Of a DNA stretch of 5,494 nt, positions 1 to 5,113 are shown piece after piece (the first letter of the stretch is position 1; every line of letters starts with the position of its first letter). This DNA comes from an uncultured Robiginitomaculum sp. (GTDB taxonomy: Bacteria; Pseudomonadota; Alphaproteobacteria; Caulobacterales; Maricaulaceae): NCBI GenBank assembly GCA_938003555.1, contig CALKXN010000172.1, positions 1-5,494 of the forward strand, given 5' to 3'. The notes under the pieces were generated by a model, which was not told where the DNA came from, searched no databases, and saw only the letters and a program-made list of their open reading frames with translations. Position numbers and translations under genes: made by a program.

Positions 1-2
1 CC

Positions 3-104
3 ATATTTATGCAAATCAAATCCGGCTCTGAGGACCACATTGCAGACCGCAAAAAAGCCGCCGAGAATATCGCCGATGCGCGCGGCGGAACGGCGAGGGC
101 TTAG
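3..104 (+). CDS. C-terminal end of an unidentified protein (5' partial)
   Basis: This frame is open from the window edge to a TAG at 102-104 and encodes 33 visible residues, ending in a charged, alanine-rich tail (SEDHIADRKKAAENIADARG). It stops 2 bases before the thioesterase start, and that gene's ribosome binding site lies inside its last codons, so it is probably the upstream member of the same operon. The fragment is too short to identify. Its first residues, FMQIK, loosely resemble the last strand of the neighbouring thioesterase (FMAAR), so a second hotdog thioesterase is possible; this is inference only. Another frame is also open across this short stretch, so the choice rests mainly on the well-placed stop. 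Confidence 0.45.
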   Translation: MFMQIKSGSEDHIADRKKAAENIADARGGTARA

Positions 105-106
105 TC

Positions 107-541
107 ATGACCGTATCAAAATTCACCGAGGCCCAAGTCAAATCTGTTTTGGGCCGCATGCCCTACGCAAAATTAATCGGCGTGAAGCCGCTTTTGATGG
201 GCCATGAATTAACGCTAATTATGCCCTATTCCCAAGAGGTAATTGGCAATCCCGTTCTGCCTGCATTGCATGGCGGCGCCGTTTCGGCCTTCATGGAACT
301 GACCGCAATTACGCAGCTTGCGCTGCATGGCGGTCACACAAAACTGCCTAAACCTGTTGGCGTCAATATTGACTATCTGCGCCGCGGCAAACCGATGGAC
401 ACCTATGCCCGCGCGCTGGTCGCCCGTGAAGGCAAACGCGTGGCCAATGTTCGCGTGCGCGCATGGCAAGAGAATTTTAACGAGCCAATCTCAATGCTGC
501 ACGGGCATTTCATGGCGGCGCGCCAATCTAATAATGGCTAG
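107..541 (+). CDS. PaaI-type hotdog-fold thioesterase
   Basis: The product has 144 residues, the usual size for a single-domain PaaI/YdiI-type hotdog acyl-CoA thioesterase. Members hydrolyse acyl- or aryl-CoA thioesters in the cytoplasm, usually as oligomers; the substrate cannot be read here. The family signature lies in the middle: a helix with H55-G56-G57 followed nine residues later by E64, the same spacing as the His and catalytic Asp of E. coli PaaI (H52 and D61). The following strands (VGVNIDYLRRG, residues 84-94, then ARALVAREGKRVANVRVRAW) match the hotdog beta sheet. The start is supported by GAGGG at 95-99, 7 bases before the ATG. It lies 2 bases after the preceding gene and overlaps the MATE gene by 8 bases, so the three are probably co-transcribed. 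The family call is secure; the physiological role is unknown. Confidence 0.88.
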   Translation: MTVSKFTEAQVKSVLGRMPYAKLIGVKPLLMGHELTLIMPYSQEVIGNPVLPALHGGAVSAFMELTAITQLALHGGHTKLPKPVGVNIDYLRRGKPMDTYARALVAREGKRVANVRVRAWQENFNEPISMLHGHFMAARQSNNG

Positions 542-1895
542 CGCATCGCCGCGCTTAACGCCGCGCGCGGTCTTCTCCCAAAGCTGGCCTGTGATGCTGG
601 CCAATGCCGCCGGCCCGATTGTGGGCTTCGTCGATACGCTTATTATTGGCCGATATGTCGGCACATCCGCGCTCGCTGGGATTGGCCTTGGCGCAGTTAT
701 TTACGGCATTGTTTATTGGGGCTTTGGATTTTTGCGGATGAGCACAGCGGGGCTTGCCGCGCAATCTGACGGACAAAATAACGAGACCGCCGTGCAGGCC
801 CACGCCATTCGCGCTGTGCCGATTGGCGTTTTAATCGGGGCCTTAGTCCTATTATTTCAAATTCCGCTACTGGCCGGAGCGTTTAAAATATATACGGCCG
901 AAGCGGTCATTGAGCAAAATGCTGCGCTTTATATTAGCGCCCGCTTGTGGGGCCTTCCCGCCGCGCTGGGCACAATTGCGCTTATGGGGTGGTTTGTCGG
1001 CATCAGTCGTAGTCAGCGCGCCCTGCAGGCCGCCATCGTTTTAAACCTCGTCAATATTATTCTGTCACCAATTTTTGTGATCACGCTAGGCTGGGGGCTG
1101 TGGGGCGTGGGTATTGGCAGCGCCATCGCAGAATGGTGCGGCCTTGGCGCAGCGATTTACTTTGCGTGGCGGGAAATTAAATCGCGCGGCGGTCTGCGGC
1201 GCGAAGCTCTGTCCAAGCCCGTCCTGCTTAACCCGCATGATATAAAACGCCTCGGCATATCAAATGGCAATATATTCATCCGCACATTAACGCTGACATT
1301 CGGCTTTAATTTCTTTGGCAATGCCGCCGCTGGACAAGGCGAAGTCTTCCTTGCGGGCAATCATATCTTGCTGCAATTTATCACGCTCACCGCATTGGTT
1401 TTGGACGGCTTCGCCCATACCGCCGAAGCCGCAGTTGGCAAAGCCTTTGGGGCATCACGGCGCGAGCCCTTTGACCGCGCAGTTAAACTCACCAGTTATT
1501 TCTCATGCGGCTTTGCGATTTTTTTCGGCGCGCTCATTTTACTCGGCGGACCCTTTTTAATTGCGGCGCTCTCCAAAGACCCAGAAGTGATCGCCAGCGC
1601 GAAAACCTATCTGCCCTATTGCGCCATGGTGCCCATCGTTGGCTTTGCCGCGTTCCAACTGGACGGAATATTTATCGGCAGCACCCAAACCCGCCAAATG
1701 CGCGACGCGGGCATTATCGCGGTTCTCGTCTATCTGGCTTTGCATTTCACGCTAATGCATTTCTGGGAGGGCACACCCCTATCCGGACGCGCCATATGGC
1801 TCGCCTTCCTCGGCTATTATATCGCCCGCGCTATAACGTTATTATGGTTTTATCCGAAGATTAAACCGCCCCAACAGCTTCAGCCACGCTCTTGA
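534..1895 (+). CDS. MATE family efflux transporter, DinF-like subfamily
   Basis: The product is a 453-residue polytopic inner-membrane protein, close to the length of E. coli DinF (about 459), with about twelve hydrophobic segments in two halves. MATE proteins export organic cations, drugs or metabolites in exchange for H+ or Na+. DinF-like features are the first helix with D34 (PIVGFVDTLIIGR), the expected position of the proton-coupling Asp of DinF/PfMATE proteins, and the GFGFLRMSTAGLAAQ motif at residues 63-77. The second half begins near 235, with NHILLQF at 276-282 and EAAVGKAFG at 298-306. An in-frame upstream ATG at 318 would add 72 residues lying wholly within the thioesterase gene; the next internal ATG (594) would cut into helix 1, so 534 is preferred. 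No clear ribosome binding site precedes it, which suggests translation coupled to the thioesterase. The last 35 bases overlap the end of pyrD on the other strand. The substrate is unknown. Confidence 0.9.
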   Translation: MASASPRLTPRAVFSQSWPVMLANAAGPIVGFVDTLIIGRYVGTSALAGIGLGAVIYGIVYWGFGFLRMSTAGLAAQSDGQNNETAVQAHAIRAVPIGVLIGALVLLFQIPLLAGAFKIYTAEAVIEQNAALYISARLWGLPAALGTIALMGWFVGISRSQRALQAAIVLNLVNIILSPIFVITLGWGLWGVGIGSAIAEWCGLGAAIYFAWREIKSRGGLRREALSKPVLLNPHDIKRLGISNGNIFIRTLTLTFGFNFFGNAAAGQGEVFLAGNHILLQFITLTALVLDGFAHTAEAAVGKAFGASRREPFDRAVKLTSYFSCGFAIFFGALILLGGPFLIAALSKDPEVIASAKTYLPYCAMVPIVGFAAFQLDGIFIGSTQTRQMRDAGIIAVLVYLALHFTLMHFWEGTPLSGRAIWLAFLGYYIARAITLLWFYPKIKPPQQLQPRS

Positions 1896-2919
1896 ACCCA
1901 TCTGCCTTTAAGCGCGCGGCGAGGTCGTCATTGATTTGCGCGGCGAGGCCGGGGCCTTCGAAGACGAGGGCGGAGTAGAGTTGTACTGCCGATGCCCCCG
2001 CGCGGATTTTGGCATAGGCATCTGCGCCATTGCTGATGCCGCCCACACCAATGAGCGGGATGCGGCCCGCGCTGGCTGCGGCAAATTCTTTGAGCATAAA
2101 GTCAGCGCGGTCTTTCAGCGGCGCGCCGGACAACCCGCCCGGCTCATCACGCAGCAGGCTTTTAAGACTATCCGGACGCGAAATGGTGGTGTTAGAAATG
2201 ATGATGGCCGAAATGCCATACATGCGCGCTTGAGCAACAATGCGGTCGGCGGCGGTCGGGTCCAAATCAGGCGACACTTTCAGAAATACGGGTGCCGATT
2301 TTTGATCCCCGGCCAGACTTTGCCGCGCCTCTTGGAAACGGCCCAGTAAATCTTCCATCGCGGTTTCACCCTGCAAGTCTCGCAGGCCGGGCGTATTGGG
2401 GGATGAAATATTGATCGTGAAATAATCCGCTAGTCCCCACAGGCGGGTGAGACCGTCAATATAATCTTGGGCGCGGTCAACGCTGTCTTTATTTGCGCCC
2501 AGATTTGCGCCGACAATGCCGCCTTTGCCGCGGCGCGCGGTAAAGCGATCTGCAAAGGCCTCGAGCCCGCCATTGTTAAATCCCATGCGGTTGATCACGG
2601 CGCGGTCTTCGGGGAGACGGAACAGGCGCGGTTTAGGGTTACCCTCTTGAGGGCGCGGCGTGACTGTGCCGCATTCGACAAATCCAAACCCTGCGCGCAG
2701 CATCGCGTCCGGCGCTTGCGCGTCTTTATCAAAACCCGCCGCCAGCCCCACAGGGTTAGGAAGATCAAGGCCGCATAATTTTGTCTTTAAAATATCATGC
2801 TTGGCCGCATCGTGCTTCGGGCCAAGCCCCCGCGCAGCGGCGGCGATACCCAATTTGTGGGCGCGCTCAGCGGGCAGCGAGCGAGCAAATTTCATTCCGG
2901 CGCGGTAAAACAGACTCAT
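1861..2919 (-). CDS. pyrD: Dihydroorotate dehydrogenase (quinone), class 2
   Basis: PyrD oxidises dihydroorotate to orotate, the fourth step of de novo pyrimidine synthesis, and passes electrons through FMN to the membrane quinone pool. The product has 352 residues, normal for class 2. The N-terminal segment (residues 1-31, amphipathic and Arg/Ala-rich) is the membrane-associating extension that distinguishes class 2 from the cytosolic class 1. Visible sites are GLAAGFDKD (58-66, with K65), INRMGFNN (109-116), the catalytic loop NISSPNTPGLRDLQ (170-183) with Ser173 in the place of E. coli Ser175, FLKVSPD (212-218) with K214, NTT (243-245), and the FMN phosphate-binding GVGGISNG (291-298) and GASAVQLYSALV (308-319). 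An AGGA ribosome site at 2930-2927 sits 7 bases before the ATG. It follows the DUF952 gene by 16 bases and overlaps the MATE gene end to end by 35 bases. Confidence 0.97.
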   Translation of the reverse strand: MSLFYRAGMKFARSLPAERAHKLGIAAAARGLGPKHDAAKHDILKTKLCGLDLPNPVGLAAGFDKDAQAPDAMLRAGFGFVECGTVTPRPQEGNPKPRLFRLPEDRAVINRMGFNNGGLEAFADRFTARRGKGGIVGANLGANKDSVDRAQDYIDGLTRLWGLADYFTINISSPNTPGLRDLQGETAMEDLLGRFQEARQSLAGDQKSAPVFLKVSPDLDPTAADRIVAQARMYGISAIIISNTTISRPDSLKSLLRDEPGGLSGAPLKDRADFMLKEFAAASAGRIPLIGVGGISNGADAYAKIRAGASAVQLYSALVFEGPGLAAQINDDLAARLKADGFKSVAEAVGAV

Positions 2920-2935
2920 TTTAATATCCTAATAT

Positions 2936-3295
2936 TTACACTTTAAATTTTTGGGGAAAGATAAGGCCTTCGCCGCGGCGTTCCAACAGATAAACCTGCT
3001 CAACATGATCCATATGCAGCACGCCGTAATAATGCGGAAACTCAGCGCCGCCGCGCGACACTTCCCATTTTAAATCATTGCCGAAATCTGCTGTGCGATG
3101 ACGCAGAAGCACAACGGCCTCTTCACCCTTGAAATGCTTCGCCGCTGTCTCGACAACCTGATCGGCGGTGGAGGCGTGAATATAGCCATCAGTGATATCT
3201 ATGGGCGCGCCCGCAAATGTCCCGTCAGCTTGCATTTGCCTCCATTGCACAGGCCAGAGGAGTTTATAGATATAGTCTGGGCGAGTATTTGGCAT
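2936..3295 (-). CDS. DUF952 domain-containing protein
   Basis: This is a 119-residue soluble protein made of essentially one DUF952 domain. Recognised pieces are YIYKLLWPVQW (8-18), a GxFxGAPID segment (25-33), DGYIHASTADQVVETAAKHF (36-55), the hydrophobic strand AVVLL (60-64), LKWEVSRGGAEFPHYYG (75-91) and a final VxxVYLL strand. The conserved His, Ser/Thr, Trp-Glu and Arg-Gly-Gly positions are all present, so it appears intact. No biochemical function is established for the family; from memory it has been grouped with ADP-ribosyltransferase-like folds, which I cannot confirm here. The ATG is preceded by GAGAGG (3305-3300, minus strand). It is the first gene of a two-gene unit with pyrD and diverges from the ammonium transporter gene. 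A link to pyrimidine metabolism is only suggested by position. Confidence 0.9.
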   Translation of the reverse strand: MPNTRPDYIYKLLWPVQWRQMQADGTFAGAPIDITDGYIHASTADQVVETAAKHFKGEEAVVLLRHRTADFGNDLKWEVSRGGAEFPHYYGVLHMDHVEQVYLLERRGEGLIFPQKFKV

Positions 3296-3406
3296 AGAGC
3301 CTCTCTTTATATTTCCTATCCCCTGCCCTTAGACGATTCTAAATCACTGCGCGCACATTAAATCGTCAATTGCTGCACATTGAGGCACGTAAATTATGCG
3401 CGCCAT

Positions 3407-3444
3407 AGGACTCTGCGCCCTTAAAGCCCGTCACATAGAGTCCT
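3407..3444. repeat. 8-base perfect inverted repeat upstream of amt
   Basis: AGGACTCT (3407-3414) and AGAGTCCT (3437-3444) are exact reverse complements separated by 22 bases; a G-U pair could extend each side by one. Centre-to-centre spacing is 30 bases, about three DNA turns. It ends 59 bases before the amt start codon. It could be a paired operator in DNA or, if transcription starts upstream, a leader stem-loop. Each arm contains a GANTC methylation motif. Confidence 0.6.
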
Positions 3445-3493
3445 GCCTGCGCCGCGCCGCTAAGCAATGCTCACTTAATATTGCGGCCAAGAC

Positions 3494-3499
3494 GGAGAG
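3494..3499 (+). promoter_or_regulatory. Ribosome binding site that sets the amt start
   Basis: GGAGAG here, with its GGAG core 6 bases before the ATG at 3504, fixes the start. The same frame is open further up, with an ATG at 3396, but that longer form would put 36 polar, cysteine-containing residues ahead of a normal signal peptide and would cross the inverted repeat. Confidence 0.75.
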
Positions 3500-3503
3500 A
3501 CCT

Positions 3504-4907
3504 ATGCGCAGCAGAAATTTATTATTATTGGGCGGATTATTCACCGCCCTCCCCGCCGCCGCTCTGGCGCAGGACGCCAGCTTGGCCGATCAAGTGGCGG
3601 CCAATGCGGCAACGACAAGCTTTGTTTTTAACACGCTGCTCTTTTTGATTGGCGGGTTTTTAGTCATGTGGATGGCCGCAGGTTTTGCTATGCTCGAAGC
3701 GGGCCTTGTGCGCAGTAAAAATGTATCGATGCAGTGCCTTAAAAATATTATGCTTTATTCGGTGGCCGGTCTGATGTTTTGGGCCATTGGCTATGACTTG
3801 ATGTATACAGGCGTCGATGGCGGCTGGCTCGGGTCCCTTAGCTTTAATCTCAAAGAGATATTTGCTTGGCTTCCCGGCGGCGCAGTGACAACTGACCCAT
3901 TAGGCTATGACTTCCCCGCAGCAGGCGCGTCCGAGGGCGGCGATTATTCTGTAGCCTCCGACTGGTTCTTTCAAATGGTATTCTGCGCAACCACAGCCTC
4001 TATTGTTTCAGGTACGCTAGCCGAGCGCAGTAAATTCTGGCCCTTCATGATCTTTGTCATGCTGCTGACCGGCGTGCTTTATCCGATCACAGGCTCTTGG
4101 CAGTGGGGCGCAGGCTGGCTCTCTGAAGCAGGTTTCTCTGACTTTGCTGGATCAACATTGGTTCACTCTGTCGGCGGCTGGGCAGCTCTCGCAGGCGCAA
4201 TCTTGCTCGGCGCGCGCAAAGGCAAATATGTCGACGGCAAAACCGTTCCAATGCTCGGCAGCTCTATTCCGCTCGCGACGCTGGGTACATTTATTCTCTG
4301 GCTTGGGTGGTTTGGCTTTAATGGCGGCTCACAGCTGGCCATGGGCACAATCACTGACGCCGCAGATGTGTCCAAGATTTTTGCCAATACGAACCTCGCA
4401 GCCGCAGGCGGCGTTGTTGTCGCCGTTATCCTGACGCAGTTCATCTATAAGAAGATCGATGTGACCATGGCGCTTAACGGCGCGCTCGCCGGACTTGTCG
4501 CGATTACCGCAGAGCCGCTTGCCCCATCCGCGATGTCATCAATCCTGATTGGCGGCGTGGGCGGTTTGATTGTTGTGATCTTTGTACCGCTTCTTGATAA
4601 GCTTAAAATTGATGATGTTGTCGGCGCGATCCCGGTTCATTTGATTGCCGGTATCTTCGGGACATTGGTTGTCGCATTGAACACACAAACAGACATCTCT
4701 GAGGGCGTAGCACGTACTGTGATGCAACAGCTCGGCATTCAAACCATGGGCGTTATCGCAATCGGGGCCTTTGTCTTCGCGATCAGCTTTGTGATTTGGG
4801 CCGCGATGAAATTCACCATCGGTATCCGCGTCAGCGAAGAAGACGAATATGTCGGATTGGATCAAGCCGAAGTTGGCATTCCGTCCTATCCTGAATTTGT
4901 ACAGTAA
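3504..4907 (+). CDS. amt: Ammonium transporter, Amt family (first copy)
   Basis: The product is a 467-residue Amt/MEP/Rh channel that carries ammonium across the inner membrane, normally as a trimer. Residues 1-22 form a signal peptide with likely cleavage at ALA-QD, as in other Gram-negative AmtB proteins, followed by about eleven membrane helices. The conduction residues are all present, by comparison with E. coli AmtB: the twin histidines H221 and H379 (H168, H318), the Phe gate F160 and F272 (F107, F215), the recruitment site W201 and S276 (W148, S219), and D213 (D160). The Trp-Asp-His spacing matches E. coli exactly. The C-terminal tail, IRVSEEDEYVGLD then QAEVGIPSYPEF, is the cytoplasmic regulatory region that P-II proteins contact; it has Val where many relatives have His (EHG). 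It is transcribed alone, between a divergent promoter region and a strong terminator. It is a different subgroup from the second copy and should be functional. Confidence 0.95.
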   Translation: MRSRNLLLLGGLFTALPAAALAQDASLADQVAANAATTSFVFNTLLFLIGGFLVMWMAAGFAMLEAGLVRSKNVSMQCLKNIMLYSVAGLMFWAIGYDLMYTGVDGGWLGSLSFNLKEIFAWLPGGAVTTDPLGYDFPAAGASEGGDYSVASDWFFQMVFCATTASIVSGTLAERSKFWPFMIFVMLLTGVLYPITGSWQWGAGWLSEAGFSDFAGSTLVHSVGGWAALAGAILLGARKGKYVDGKTVPMLGSSIPLATLGTFILWLGWFGFNGGSQLAMGTITDAADVSKIFANTNLAAAGGVVVAVILTQFIYKKIDVTMALNGALAGLVAITAEPLAPSAMSSILIGGVGGLIVVIFVPLLDKLKIDDVVGAIPVHLIAGIFGTLVVALNTQTDISEGVARTVMQQLGIQTMGVIAIGAFVFAISFVIWAAMKFTIGIRVSEEDEYVGLDQAEVGIPSYPEFVQ

Positions 4908-4912
4908 TGACT

Positions 4913-4953
4913 TCACGATAATGAGCGTGATCCAAAACGGCTCACCAAGGTGA
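4913..4953. repeat. Two short inverted repeats after amt
   Basis: TCACG (4913-4917) pairs with CGTGA (4926-4930) across 8 bases, and TCACC (4942-4946) pairs with GGTGA (4949-4953) across 2 bases. Both lie between the amt stop codon and the terminator, so they would be in the 3' untranslated RNA. The arms share the TCAC/GTGA core. The second has too small a loop to be a good RNA hairpin, so a DNA-binding site or chance are equally open. Confidence 0.35.
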
Positions 4954-4970
4954 TTGATTAAACTTTCAGC

Positions 4971-4998
4971 AAAACACCGCTTCTGGCGGTGTTTTTTT
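4971..4998 (+). terminator. Intrinsic terminator of the first amt gene
   Basis: AAAACACCGC (4971-4980) pairs perfectly with GCGGTGTTTT (4986-4995) around a 5-base loop, TTCTG, and a run of seven T (4992-4998) completes a classic rho-independent terminator. It lies 63 bases after the stop codon. It should largely separate transcription of the two ammonium transporter genes. Confidence 0.92.
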
Positions 4999-5113
4999 AT
5001 GCATGCATGACTTACCCCCAAGCCGCATAAATAGAGAGATTGCCCCGCGCCTGAGTCTGTTTTGAATGCACCAAGCCTGCGAGAAGCAGGATCACATTGG
5101 GATGGAGGGGTTC
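4999..5113 (+). promoter_or_regulatory. Leader/promoter region of the second amt gene
   Basis: This 115-base gap lies between the terminator and the second transporter, so it should contain that gene's own promoter. No convincing -35/-10 pair or sigma-54 promoter was found. It holds a perfect 10-base palindrome, ATGCATGCAT (4999-5008), one GANTC site (5053-5057) and a small inverted repeat, CCTGC (5076-5080) with GCAGG (5086-5090). The promoter role is inferred from position. Confidence 0.35.
5104..5110 (+). promoter_or_regulatory. Ribosome binding site that sets the second amt start
   Basis: GGAGGGG, whose GGAGG core is 5 bases before the ATG at 5114, is the strongest ribosome site in the window. 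Two other in-frame ATGs (5066 and 5102) lack such a site and would place polar residues ahead of the signal peptide. Confidence 0.8.

Larger units (their letters stand above)
3296..3503. promoter_or_regulatory. Divergent regulatory region, DUF952-pyrD / amt
   Basis: This 208-base gap lies between two outward-facing genes, so both promoters should be inside it. For the plus strand, candidate promoter elements are TTGCTG (3370-3375) with AATTAT (3392-3397) at 16 bases, or TTGAGG (3380-3385) with CATAGG (3404-3409) at 18 bases; neither is strong. For the minus strand a good TTGACG (3369-3364) and a good TAGAAT (3341-3336) exist but are 22 bases apart, too far for a standard sigma-70 promoter. 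The gap also holds three GANTC sites (3335, 3409, 3438), a GCACATT direct repeat (3353-3359 and 3375-3381) and an 8-base inverted repeat (3407-3444). No correctly spaced sigma-54 promoter was found. The region is surely regulatory by position; individual elements are guesses. Confidence 0.5.

Noticed and set aside
318..533. Upstream extension of the MATE protein by 72 residues from an ATG at 318
   Set aside because: It lies inside the thioesterase gene in another frame, is Trp/Cys-rich and non-homologous in appearance, and the MATE fold begins normally just after 534.
1936..2908. Several plus-strand open frames within pyrD
   Set aside because: They are antisense shadows of a well-conserved pyrD; GC-rich genes commonly leave such long opposite-strand frames.
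3382..3401. Possible sigma-54 promoter (GGCACG followed by TGCGC) in front of amt
   Set aside because: The GG and GC doublets are 12 bases apart, whereas sigma-54 promoters need 10; two extra bases normally abolish function.
3456..3487. Second leader hairpin GCCGC (3456-3460) with GCGGC (3483-3487), or GCAAT with ATTGC inside it
   Set aside because: The two short stems compete, have only five pairs each, and such repeats are expected by chance in GC-rich DNA.
3396..3503. Longer start for the first amt gene at 3396
   Set aside because: It would bury the signal peptide behind 36 polar residues and lacks a ribosome site as good as GGAGAG before 3504.
3296..3503. CtrA-type TTAA-N7-TTAA sites
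   Set aside because: TTAA tetramers occur (for example at 3358 and 3421) but none has a partner at the required 7-base spacing.
4539..5021. 160-codon open frame on the minus strand
   Set aside because: It runs antisense through the end of amt and across the terminator, and its Asp/His/Asn-rich translation looks like a shadow of the membrane protein gene.
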